Shown here one piece after another: positions 9,041 to 16,295 of a stretch of 39,537 bases of DNA. Each line of letters opens with the position of its first letter. Position 1 is the stretch's first letter. The notes below the pieces were generated by a model. It had not been told where the DNA came from and did not search any database. It saw only the letters and a list, made by a program, of their open reading frames with translations. Source of the stretch: Erwinia sp. 198 (lineage in GTDB: Bacteria > Pseudomonadota > Gammaproteobacteria > Enterobacterales > Enterobacteriaceae); NCBI RefSeq assembly GCF_003937915.1, contig NZ_RHUM01000002.1, forward strand, positions 487,061 to 526,597, given 5' to 3'. The position numbers and the translations under genes were made by a program.

Positions 9041-9818
9041 AACCTTGACTCCTTAATGACTTATCGTCTTGATCTAGTTTTAATAATGTTTGCTCAAGCC
9101 AGTGATAAACGGCCTCGACGTCAGCCAGGCGATAGCCCGCCTTTGTCTCACCTTCACCTACCTTGATTGCGATGCCGTCCAGGGCATTGACCGCTTCAAA
9201 ACCTGCCTCATCGGTCAAATCATCACCTAAAAATACCGGCGTTCTGCCGGCAAAAGGGGCCTGCTGCATAAAATCGGCAATTGCGGCCCCCTTACTGACG
9301 CCTTTCGGCTTTAGCTCCACCACGCATTTGCCTGGCTGTAGCGCCAGTTCGGGAAAGCGTTGGGTCATCGTTTCCGCCAGCGTCAGGATAGCCTGCTGAT
9401 AATGCGGTGCGCGGCGGTAGTGCAGCGCAAAAGCCATGCCCTTCGTTTCAAGTTGCGTATCCGGCATCTTCGCCACGGCTTCGCTCAGCAGCGACGTCAA
9501 TGAGGCAGAGACGTCGTCCGGCAGGGAAAGCCGCTCGGTATGCCCGGCCGCATCGCGACGCTCTGCGCCGTGCACGCCGGCCAGCGGAAACCGCAAAGGC
9601 GCCACCAGCGCATCCAGTTCGCGCGTCGGCCGGCCGGAAACCAGCGCCAGCGCGCCGTCGCTCAGTTCAGCCAGGCGGGAAAGCGCGGCTTTAGCCGCCG
9701 CAGGGATAAAAACCTCCTCCGGGCGTGACTGGATAGCGGCCAGCGTGCCGTCCACATCAAAGAAAAAAGCGTAACGTCCTTCAGGCACTAAAGGGGATAC
9801 GGATTCCAGCGTATTCAC
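9015..9818 (-). CDS. otsB: Trehalose-6-phosphate phosphatase OtsB
   Basis: HAD-superfamily phosphatase that releases trehalose. Motif I is FFDVDGTLA (catalytic aspartates near residues 21-23), motif II is LVSGR, and motif IV is FLGDDLTDE. The 267 residues align with E. coli OtsB (266 aa), including RFPLAGVHGAERRD and KGMAFALHYR. The start codon is GTG with AGGAGG seven bases upstream. It is the first gene of otsBA. The gene ends 26 bases inside otsA. Confidence 0.97.
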   Translation of the reverse strand: MNTLESVSPLVPEGRYAFFFDVDGTLAAIQSRPEEVFIPAAAKAALSRLAELSDGALALVSGRPTRELDALVAPLRFPLAGVHGAERRDAAGHTERLSLPDDVSASLTSLLSEAVAKMPDTQLETKGMAFALHYRRAPHYQQAILTLAETMTQRFPELALQPGKCVVELKPKGVSKGAAIADFMQQAPFAGRTPVFLGDDLTDEAGFEAVNALDGIAIKVGEGETKAGYRLADVEAVYHWLEQTLLKLDQDDKSLRSQGYESLSSRI

Positions 9819-10245
9819 AAATGTTCCTCCTGATTATGTGTGCCACGGCGCTACGTCGGCCCAGTTTCTGGACTGACGTTGGCGGAAGCAGACGCCAGGT
9901 CTGCTTTGCCCACAACGCACGAGGAAAAAATTTTTGTCAGCGGATGTGGCGGAGCGAGAAAAGAGGATGCGTTAAAGAGGGTATTCGGCGCTGATTCCTT
10001 CTGCATAATCTCTGCACGCCTCGTGCAGTCTGTCTCATCTCGTTGCCACATACGTAACAACATCAGCTATCAGTATAGTCACTGATAGCGGCTCTGCCAG
10101 ACGTGCTGGCTCCGGGCCGCTTGTTACGCCTCTAACATGGCAAATAAACGCGACAAAAACCCCAGGAGTAATACGAAATTGTGAAATTTTTGGTAGAAAC
10201 AGGAAAGTTGGTGTTGAAATGTTAGCGCGCTGTTGTTCCTGCCCG
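9819..10245 (-). promoter_or_regulatory. otsBA upstream region with two leader hairpins
   Basis: This 427-base stretch has no convincing gene. If transcription of otsBA starts near 10065 it provides a leader of about 245 bases. That leader contains two perfect stem-loops: CTGCACG-N3-CGTGCAG (10012-10028) and AAGCAGAC-N5-GTCTGCTT (9886-9906). Neither is followed by a T-run, so they are not ordinary terminators. A third, larger dyad (AGCGGC...GCCGCT, 10087-10121) lies upstream of the predicted start and overlaps the end of the HD-GYP intergenic spacer. Confidence 0.45.
10066..10100 (-). promoter_or_regulatory. Predicted otsBA promoter overlapped by a perfect dyad
   Basis: On the minus strand CTGGCA (10095-10100) and TATACT (10072-10077) are 17 bases apart. 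The extended -10, CTATACT, fits the sigma-S preference, and otsBA is sigma-S controlled in E. coli. The -10 lies in the centre of a perfect inverted repeat with 9-base arms (GCTATCAGT at 10066-10074, ACTGATAGC at 10081-10089, 6-base spacer), the form of a repressor operator. Promoter assignment is inference. Confidence 0.45.
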
Positions 10246-11418
10246 TCAGGCAACGGGCGACATCCACAGCGTATTGAGGTTGTAATGGCTCCAGGTATCC
10301 GCCTCTTCCGGCCCGGCAATGCTGTCCCAACAGTAGCGATCGGCCAAATCGATCACTTCCGGCCGCAGCATATGATTGGCGGAAAGCGAATAGAATACGC
10401 AAACCCTGGGCAGCAGCAGCGAGCTTTCGCCCGGTTCAATCACGACGGCCACGCGGCCAGAAGCCAGACGCACGATTGAGCCGACCGGATAGATGCCGAC
10501 GGCTTTCACAAAAGCGTAAAAGATTTTGCGATCGAAGTGCCCTTCCCAGCTGGCCATTTGGTGCATCGCGCTGGCCGGATTCCAGCCCGCTTTATAAGGA
10601 CGATTGGAGGTGACGGCGTCATAGACGTCGCAAATCGCCGCCATACGCGCCAGCTGGGAGATATCTTTGCCTTTGAGGCCGTGCGGGTAGCCGCTGCCGT
10701 TGATTTTCTCATGATGATGTAGCGCCACATCCAGCACCGCTTCGTTTTCACCGCTGCGGCGCAGCAGATCCTCGCCCATTACCGGATGCTGTTTCATCAC
10801 GTTGAACTCATCGTCCGTGAGCTTGCCGGGTTTGTTGAGGATCTCCAGCGATACGCCCGCCTTGCCGACATCGTGCAGCAGACCGGCCGTGCCTGCCAGG
10901 CGCGTCTGTTCATCATTGAGGTTAAGCTGGCGGGCGAGCGATACCATCAGCGCGCAGACCGCCACGGAGTGCAGGTAGGTATAATCATCGTGCGTTTTCA
11001 GCCGCACTACGCTCAGCAGCGCAGCCGGATGTCGGCTGAGGGAGCCGCCGATTTCGTCCACCAGCGGCAGCGTGCTGCGGGTATCAATCGTTTTACCGAG
11101 GCGCGCATCGTTGAACATGCTCATCACTTCGCCTTTGGCATGCAGACAGATCGCCTGCGCCTGCGCGATTTCTTCATGGATACCCGATATCCTGGGCAGA
11201 GCGAGCTGTTCGTGAAGCGGATCCTGACTGTCCGGGCCACGCCCTTTCTCCAGATCGATCCAGACTTCTTTTATGCCGCTTTCCGCGATGACGTCAATCT
11301 GCTGCTGTGTGGTTATCAGCATATGGTTACGCACGAGGGGATGCTTCAGCCAAAAAACTTCCAGCTTGTGCACATACATGCCGGTGCGCAACTCGTGTAT
11401 CTGAATTCTTATTATCAT
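10246..11418 (-). CDS. HD-GYP cyclic-di-GMP phosphodiesterase with N-terminal DUF3391 domain
   Basis: Predicted cytoplasmic enzyme that degrades c-di-GMP, favouring motility. Of 390 residues, the first 130 or so resemble the DUF3391 domain often found before HD-GYP modules. The HD-GYP domain follows at about 140-320, with the HD pair at H182-D183 (LLHDVGKAG), HHHEK at 234-238 and an intact GYP at 243-245 (GSGYPHGL), so activity is expected. The start at 11418 is chosen because AGGAG lies five bases upstream; an in-frame start at 11451 would add 11 Gly/Glu-rich residues without support. No membrane segment is seen. It follows ymgA by 210 bases and has a sigma-28-like promoter in that gap, tying it to flagellar gene expression. 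Confidence 0.93.
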   Translation of the reverse strand: MIIRIQIHELRTGMYVHKLEVFWLKHPLVRNHMLITTQQQIDVIAESGIKEVWIDLEKGRGPDSQDPLHEQLALPRISGIHEEIAQAQAICLHAKGEVMSMFNDARLGKTIDTRSTLPLVDEIGGSLSRHPAALLSVVRLKTHDDYTYLHSVAVCALMVSLARQLNLNDEQTRLAGTAGLLHDVGKAGVSLEILNKPGKLTDDEFNVMKQHPVMGEDLLRRSGENEAVLDVALHHHEKINGSGYPHGLKGKDISQLARMAAICDVYDAVTSNRPYKAGWNPASAMHQMASWEGHFDRKIFYAFVKAVGIYPVGSIVRLASGRVAVVIEPGESSLLLPRVCVFYSLSANHMLRPEVIDLADRYCWDSIAGPEEADTWSHYNLNTLWMSPVA

Positions 11419-11460
11419 TCCCTCTCCTGCCCCGCCTGCCTTTTCCTCCAATCTGCACAG

Positions 11461-11487
11461 GTATCGGCGGCACGAAAAAAACCTTCA
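11461..11487 (-). promoter_or_regulatory. Sigma-28-like promoter of the HD-GYP gene
   Basis: The minus strand reads TGAAGGTT, 11 bases, then GCCGATAC. This matches 6 of 8 and 7 of 8 positions of the FliA consensus with exact spacing, like the chemoreceptor promoter at 1037-1063. Transcription would start near 11454, about 36 bases before the chosen start codon. It suggests the phosphodiesterase is a late flagellar gene, comparable in logic to PdeH (YhjH) of E. coli. Confidence 0.65.
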
Positions 11488-11628
11488 GCAATTGTCGCCG
11501 CTTATTTTGCTTTTTTCGATTTATTTACATTGCCGGGGGAGGCTGTTCGCAGCCTGAAAAAGGTAAGCCGTTTTCAGGCTGGAAAGCGAAGAAGGCATTA
11601 AGCCGCACGGATGTCGGCTTCGGGCGGT

Positions 11629-11880
11629 TTAGTGAATAACGTTGTCGTCGCTGGCGGAACGGCGATTCAGGGCTTCACCGGCGCTGACCTGAGCATGGCG
11701 AAGCTCTCTGATAGCGGCAAGGCAGGCTTTGCGGTGTTCTTCATCCGTTTGCCGGGCAGCCAGCACGCGCAGTTCATTGATAAGCGAGGCGAGGTTAAGC
11801 GGGCGCTGCTGCTCAAGAAGCGCCAGCGTGGCTTCTCCCAGCATCAGATCCCGTAATTTTTCAGAATGGCGATGGTCCAT
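11629..11880 (-). CDS. ymgA: Small regulatory connector protein, YmgA-like
   Basis: An 83-residue soluble protein of the YcgZ/YmgA/AriR group, which in E. coli acts on the Rcs phosphorelay and affects biofilm matrix and motility. The core LGEATLALLEQQRPLNLASL and the C-terminal NRRSASDD...IH resemble E. coli YmgA as I remember it (QAVLQILRMKINFSLQALIK, NRRTATADN). It starts 116 bases after ycgZ ends on the same strand, as in the E. coli ycgZ-ymgA-ariR operon. AGAGAAG lies upstream of the ATG. Assignment rests on weak similarity plus gene order. Confidence 0.65.
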   Translation of the reverse strand: MDHRHSEKLRDLMLGEATLALLEQQRPLNLASLINELRVLAARQTDEEHRKACLAAIRELRHAQVSAGEALNRRSASDDNVIH

Positions 11881-11996
11881 GGAAACTTCTCTGACTTGTC
11901 TGCCGCGCGGATCGCTTTTCCGCGTGGCAGGACGGAACGCCTGAACCCACGCGGAAACAAAAAGCAGGTCGAACGAGCGGTGGGCAATGCGGGCGT

Positions 11997-12245
11997 TTAG
12001 CTTTCGCGACCGAACAGCATAGCAATCAGTTCGTGATGGTGTTTTTCGAGGTCGGGCTCACTGACATCAGCCAGGCGGCTTAGCAGCTTTGCACAGATTG
12101 ACTGGCGATTGACCGTCATGCCGGATTTTAAAATCTCCATCACTACCTCACCCAGCGTTTCCTGATGAGAAGGTACAGCAGCGTCATGTGCGCCGAAGTA
12201 AAGGCTCATGTCCGCAGTTTGTGTGTCGAAATTATCCTGACGCAT
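11997..12245 (-). CDS. ycgZ: Small regulatory connector protein, YcgZ-like
   Basis: An 82-residue protein of the YcgZ/AriR family. Residues 29-77 (QETLGEVVMEILKSG, SICAKLLSRL, HHELIAMLF) correspond closely to E. coli YcgZ (QETLGEIVTEILKDG, SLCAKLLCRL, YNALIGLLF). Two amphipathic helices are expected, as in the AriR dimer fold. In E. coli these proteins are made when BluR repression is lifted by blue light or cold and signal through RcsB to biofilm functions. The ATG has AGAGGATCC upstream. It is the promoter-proximal gene of the ycgZ-ymgA pair; TGTACA repeats lie upstream. Confidence 0.85.
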   Translation of the reverse strand: MRQDNFDTQTADMSLYFGAHDAAVPSHQETLGEVVMEILKSGMTVNRQSICAKLLSRLADVSEPDLEKHHHELIAMLFGRES

Positions 12246-12499
12246 AATGGATCCTCTTAAGCAGGTGAAAGAATGCCCGAAGGGGGAAGTGCTTCTACCT
12301 TGTACAGCTTTTCAATTAATGTACAGTATCTTAAAAGTCTGGGGCGGATTTTTTTTGCAAAAAATGCTTTTTTGAGACATAAAAGGCGTTATTTGGTCAC
12401 ATTTTAGCTAATAACTAATAACCTTTTCTCAGAAAATTTAGCCAGTTATAACATAAACAGAAGATGGCAGGCTTAAGGATAAACTTGTACAACCGCGAA
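12246..12499 (-). promoter_or_regulatory. ycgZ upstream region (AT-rich, no gene)
   Basis: The stretch between ycgZ and the katN terminator holds no gene. It contains the paired TGTACA sites at 12300-12326 and a separate TTGTACAA palindrome at 12485-12492. The middle (about 12345-12470) is AT-rich with A and T runs. No unambiguous -35/-10 pair was identified. Confidence 0.6.
12300..12326. promoter_or_regulatory. Paired TGTACA operator, MlrA/BluR type
   Basis: TTGTACA (12300-12306) and TGTACA (12320-12325) are separated by 13 bases, 55 to 80 bases upstream of the ycgZ start codon. The arrangement resembles the MlrA operator as I recall it (TTGTACA-N12-TGTACAA). BluR, a MerR-type paralogue of MlrA, represses ycgZ-ymgA-ariR in E. 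coli. A third copy, the perfect 8-base palindrome TTGTACAA, is at 12485-12492. Binding by a BluR/MlrA-type regulator is inference. Confidence 0.6.
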
Positions 12500-12530
12500 T
12501 AAAAATGGGGGAGAACGGCTGCTCTCCCCG
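12500..12530 (-). terminator. Rho-independent terminator after the manganese catalase gene
   Basis: On the minus strand GGGGAGA (12523-12529) and TCTCCCC (12508-12514) form a 7-bp GC-rich stem with an 8-base loop, followed by CATTTTTATT. It starts 12 bases after the stop codon. Confidence 0.82.
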
Positions 12531-12540
12531 CGATGACGCC

Positions 12541-13455
12541 CTATTTTTTCGGCACGTTTACCGCAGATTTGCCGACGGTTTCGTTTTCGATTGGCCCTGA
12601 CGAGCCAAGATCGGTGCCGGTGACCGGATTCACAGCGGTATCGGAAGCGGTACGCAACGCCAGGTTATCCAGCTCGGTTTTCTGATCGGACGGCAGCGTG
12701 ATGCTGGCATAGCCGTCGCCGCCATCCACTGCCGGCGCCGGATCGGCCACGTAGGTGAAGTTTTCGTCCGAGTTCCAGCTTCCGCGTACCTCGCCGCCTT
12801 CTGACATATTGTAATAAACGTTTGAGTACTGCTCGACAGGCGGCAGCTTGCCGACCGGGAAGTTATTGCGAATGGAATAAAGCGCCTTTTCAAAAGAGAT
12901 CTGATGCGCAACTTCGCGGGTCATCAGGAAGCCCAACGCATCCTTAACGCCCGGATCGTCCGTTACGTTAATCAGGCGCTCATAGAGAATTTTAGCGCGC
13001 GCTTCGGCGGCGATATTAGAGCGCAGATCGGCTGTAGGTTCGCCGATAGTATCGATATAGGCTGCCGTCCAGGGCACGCCGCCGGAGTTGGTCAGCGCCG
13101 GGCCGCCGCCGTAAAGAATCGACGTCAGATGGCTGTCGTTGCCGTTGCCGGTGATGGAGCGGTACAGCTCGCCCTCTTCTTCCGTGCCTTCGGCCAGCTT
13201 GCCTTTAGCGCCCTTGTTCAGCATCCCGACCAGCGAACCGATAATTTCCAGGTGGCTCAGCTCTTCGGTAGCAATATCCATCAGCATATCGCGACGACCT
13301 TCGTCTTCGTCCGACAGCCCCTGGGTAAAGTAGCGGCAGGCCGCGGCCAGCTCGCCCTGCGGCCCGCCGAACTGTTCCAGCAGCAGATTAGCCAGTCCGG
13401 GATTTGGCTCGGCGACGCGAACGGTATACTGCAATTTTTTTACGTGTCTGAACAT
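12541..13455 (-). CDS. katN: Manganese-containing (non-haem) catalase, KatN type
   Basis: Dinuclear manganese catalase that converts hydrogen peroxide to water and oxygen in the cytoplasm. The four-helix ferritin-like core carries all expected metal ligands: E35 (GPQGELAAA), E65 and H68 (TEELSHLE), E151 (EARAKILYERL) and H184 (REVAHQISFEKAL), at nearly the same positions as in the Lactobacillus plantarum enzyme. Length is 304 aa. The C-terminal 40 residues are low-complexity and end in VPKK. Salmonella katN is sigma-S controlled; control here was not determined. It is a single-gene transcript with its own terminator, and a 9-base inverted repeat lies about 180 bases upstream. Confidence 0.93.
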   Translation of the reverse strand: MFRHVKKLQYTVRVAEPNPGLANLLLEQFGGPQGELAAACRYFTQGLSDEDEGRRDMLMDIATEELSHLEIIGSLVGMLNKGAKGKLAEGTEEEGELYRSITGNGNDSHLTSILYGGGPALTNSGGVPWTAAYIDTIGEPTADLRSNIAAEARAKILYERLINVTDDPGVKDALGFLMTREVAHQISFEKALYSIRNNFPVGKLPPVEQYSNVYYNMSEGGEVRGSWNSDENFTYVADPAPAVDGGDGYASITLPSDQKTELDNLALRTASDTAVNPVTGTDLGSSGPIENETVGKSAVNVPKK

Positions 13456-13958
13456 AGCTCACTCCAGTCAGAAAAGGCTTCCGGCAATCTGCTCTGCGGC
13501 AGATCTCTCCGCTATTTTTTGCTGGTTTTCATACCTGAGTTATGGCGGCAGAAATAAATTACATGGGATATTTCTGCTTGAGGATATTCAACATCACTAT
13601 TCAGGTTTAAAAACCTCGTTTAAAGCATAGTTTACTTTTCCCCTCTGCAAGGCTTCTGCCCGAAAAGTAAGGCGAATAAGATTAGTCCTGGGCGTTAATT
13701 ACGACCAGGGAAAAACAGAAAAGAATCCTGCCAGACTAAATGGCGTTTTAGCCCGCTGTCTCAGAGAAATAATTATCATTAAGGTTGTCATACTAATTGC
13801 ACGGTGATAATTGCTGCCGCGCGGGATTACTTATTTCGTATTGGCCGGGATAAAACCCCCTGAATTATCTGCATTTGTACGTAATAGTTTCCGTGCCGCC
13901 TGGTCTCGTTTTTTATGGTCTATGCTTGCCCTCGGGTTTTCATAGTGAGGAGAAAGCA
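13456..13958. other. Intergenic region between katN and the aldo/keto reductase gene
   Basis: About 500 bases separating two divergent genes, without a credible gene. It holds a perfect inverted repeat with 9-base arms (TTACTTTTC at 13632-13640, GAAAAGTAA at 13662-13670, 21-base spacer). A weak Fur-like sequence lies at 13765-13783 (12 of 19 by my alignment). No promoter could be fixed for either gene. Confidence 0.5.
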
Positions 13959-15044
13959 ATGAAGTACAGAAAACTGGGGCATTCCGGCCTGATGGTTTCT
14001 GAGCTGACGCTTGGGACGTTAACCTTTAACGGCCAGGCTGGCTTTGAAAAAACCGGCAATGTCGATGTCCGCCAGGCCCGCCGTTTTATTGAGATAGCGC
14101 TGGAACGAGGCGTCAATACCGTGGACACGGCCGATCTTTATTCCAAAGGCGGAGCGGAAGAAACGCTGGGCGAGGCGCTGGGCGGCAATCGCCAGCGCGT
14201 TATCCTGGCCACGAAAGCCCGTAGCCCGATGAGCGACGATCCCAACGACAGCGGCGCCACACGCTTTCATCTGATTAAGTCCTGCGAGAACAGCCTAAAG
14301 CGTCTGAAAACGGATCATATCGATCTCTATCAGATCCATAACTGGGACGGCGTGACGCCGGTGGAAGAGACGCTGCGCGCGCTGGAAGAGCTGGTAAAAA
14401 GCGGCAAAATCCGCTATTTCGGCACCTCGAACTATACCGGCTGGCAGATGATGAAAACGCTGGGCTGCGCCGAGGTGAATCATCTGCTGAAGCCGGTAAG
14501 CCAGCAAATTTACTACACGCCGGAGTCGCGCGAGGCGGAGTTCGAGCTGCTGCCAATGGCGCTGGATCAGAATATCGGCACGCTAATATGGGGGCCAATG
14601 GGCGAAGGCCTGCTGACCGGCACCGTACAGCGCAACGTGAAAACGCCATCGACCTCCCGTCAGGGCAACGGCTGGCCGGAACCCTATGTGCACGATATGG
14701 AGCACGCTTATCGGGTTATCGACGTGCTGACCGAAGTGGGCAAAGAGCATAATGTCTCGACCGCGCGGGTCTGCCTGGCCTGGCTGCTGACGCGCCCGGG
14801 GATCACGTCGCTGATTGTTGGCAACCGCACCGAACAGCATTTGCAGGACAACCTGGCCGCAGCGGAGCTGACGTTGAGCGAAGCACAGATCAAACGTATT
14901 GAACAGGCGACGCGCCCTGCGCCACGCTATCCGTACTGGCACCGTTTCACCAGCGGCATGGACAGGCTGGATCCTGCGGAAAAAGTCTTTCTGGATGAGT
15001 ATCAGCAAACGCTGGAAGAACGGAAAGATCTCGCCCGAAAATAA
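13959..15044 (+). CDS. Aldo/keto reductase
   Basis: NADPH-dependent oxidoreductase of the AKR superfamily with a TIM-barrel fold; the substrate cannot be told from sequence. The 361 residues show the catalytic tetrad D56, Y61 (VDTADLYSKGG), K86 (VILATKA) and H127 (DLYQIHNWD). The strand pattern KYRKLGHSGLMVSELTLG is typical of the N-terminus. The start at 13959 has GAGGAG eight bases upstream; an in-frame start at 13875 would add an unsupported N-terminal stretch. It resembles E. coli YajO/Tas-type reductases. It stands alone, followed by a terminator. Confidence 0.88.
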   Translation: MKYRKLGHSGLMVSELTLGTLTFNGQAGFEKTGNVDVRQARRFIEIALERGVNTVDTADLYSKGGAEETLGEALGGNRQRVILATKARSPMSDDPNDSGATRFHLIKSCENSLKRLKTDHIDLYQIHNWDGVTPVEETLRALEELVKSGKIRYFGTSNYTGWQMMKTLGCAEVNHLLKPVSQQIYYTPESREAEFELLPMALDQNIGTLIWGPMGEGLLTGTVQRNVKTPSTSRQGNGWPEPYVHDMEHAYRVIDVLTEVGKEHNVSTARVCLAWLLTRPGITSLIVGNRTEQHLQDNLAAAELTLSEAQIKRIEQATRPAPRYPYWHRFTSGMDRLDPAEKVFLDEYQQTLEERKDLARK

Positions 15045-15054
15045 TTTTGCTCGT

Positions 15055-15084
15055 AACGAACCCGACTGACGGGTTCGTTTTAAC
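15055..15084 (+). terminator. Terminator after the aldo/keto reductase gene
   Basis: AACGAACCCG (15055-15064) and CGGGTTCGTT (15070-15079) form a perfect 10-bp stem with a 5-base loop, followed by TTAAC. The T-run is short, but the stem is strong and lies 10 bases after the stop codon. Confidence 0.75.
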
Positions 15085-15257
15085 CTTCCGCAACGCCCCT
15101 TTTATATCTTGTTCGCCTGCTTTTATATTCTGCCGGAAGCCGCCCTGTTCGCCCGTAATAAAAAACAGACCGCCGTTCTTTATATTACCGCGGCCGGACA
15201 GGCGCAACGACGCAATTTTTCGGCGGCTATACTGATAAAAAACAAAAGGAGAATGAT

Positions 15258-16142
15258 ATGAAGCTTGCCGTATTTGATATTGGCGGTACCTCGTTAAAAA
15301 TGGGCGTTGTAACGGATAAAGGCGACATTCAGGCCAGTGATAAAGCGGATAATGAAGGATCGCGTGAGGCTATTCTGGAGGCCATTCTGGGCTGGCTGGA
15401 AAAAAATCCCGGCTGCGAAGGCATCGCCGTTAGCGTGCCGGGCTATGTCGATCCGCACAACGGATTTGTGTCGATGGGCGGCACGGTCAGGGCGTTTGAT
15501 GATTTCCACCTGAGTAAATGGCTGACGGAAAAAACCTCGCTGCCCGCCACGGTGGAAAACGACGCTCATTGCGCCCTGCTGGCCGAGCGCTGGCTGGGCA
15601 AAGCGCGCACTATGTCCGATTTTTTGATGATCACCATCGGCACGGGGCTGGGCGGCGCCGCCTTCTGCAACGACGCGCTGGTACGCGGCAAGCAGGATCG
15701 CGCTGGTGAGTTCGGCTGCCTGCTGGTGGCGCGTCCCGCTGGCGGCAGCATCAGCCACTATACGATGGGCGACAACTGTACGATGACCGCGCTGCGCAAA
15801 AGCTATGCGCAGCACAGCGGGCGCGAGGTGGACGAGGTCAGCGGTAAGGATGTTTTTGCCGGCTGGGATAATAAAGAACCGGTAGCCACCAGGCTGGTCA
15901 CCACCTTTTATCAGGATCTCTGCGCCGGCATTTATAACCTGGCGAACGTCTTCGATCCCGAATGCATTTTCCTGGGCGGCGGCATCACCGAGCGCGAGGA
16001 TTTTCTGGCGGAAGTGAAGTTTCATCTGGCCTGGTTCGGCAAAACCATCCCGGTGGATACGGCCACCTTCGGCAACGACTCCGGGATGCTAGGCGCGGCC
16101 TGGCACTTCCTGCAAAGTAACCGCCGCGATACCCATGGCTGA
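15258..16142 (+). CDS. ROK-family sugar kinase
   Basis: Predicted ATP-dependent sugar kinase of the ROK family, close in layout to beta-glucoside kinase BglK. The 294 residues contain the phosphate-binding DIGGTSLK at the N-terminus, the catalytic aspartate in ENDAHCALLAE (about D103), the second phosphate loop IGTGLGG and the adenosine motif FLGGGI. The CxCGxxGC zinc motif of many ROK proteins is absent, as in BglK-like members, and RAGEFG replaces the usual GEIGH. There is no DNA-binding domain, so it is an enzyme and not an NagC-type repressor. AAAGGAG lies upstream of the ATG. No transporter or glycosidase adjoins it, so the substrate is unknown. Confidence 0.88.
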   Translation: MKLAVFDIGGTSLKMGVVTDKGDIQASDKADNEGSREAILEAILGWLEKNPGCEGIAVSVPGYVDPHNGFVSMGGTVRAFDDFHLSKWLTEKTSLPATVENDAHCALLAERWLGKARTMSDFLMITIGTGLGGAAFCNDALVRGKQDRAGEFGCLLVARPAGGSISHYTMGDNCTMTALRKSYAQHSGREVDEVSGKDVFAGWDNKEPVATRLVTTFYQDLCAGIYNLANVFDPECIFLGGGITEREDFLAEVKFHLAWFGKTIPVDTATFGNDSGMLGAAWHFLQSNRRDTHG

Positions 16143-16271
16143 CAGGCATATCAGCGGGCACGGTCGCCGCAGACAAGGCTGCGCCAACAGCATCGCTGGC
16201 GCACCTCAGGCGGCACCGGCAGGGCTATACCGCTAACATCGTCAGCGCTGGTTGGGCAGCCTGCGTTTGCC

Positions 16272-16291
16272 GCTGGCAGGACTATGCCAGC
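16272..16291. other. Hairpin between convergent ROK and ycaP genes
   Basis: GCTGGCA and TGCCAGC form a perfect 7-bp stem with a 6-base loop, 5 bases past the end of ycaP. No T-run follows on either strand, so termination is uncertain. Confidence 0.35.
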
Positions 16292-16295
16292 CTCG

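Noticed and set aside
9840..10085. 81-codon open frame on the plus strand upstream of otsB
   Set aside because: It covers the predicted otsBA promoter and leader hairpins, and has no domain or ribosome-binding site.
12340..12380. A- and T-run hairpin (AAAAAATGCTTTTTT) upstream of ycgZ
   Set aside because: Weak AT-only pairing in an AT-rich stretch; not a credible terminator.
13765..13783. Fur-box-like sequence upstream of the aldo/keto reductase gene
   Set aside because: Only about 12 of 19 positions match by hand alignment in an AT-rich region; not enough for a call.
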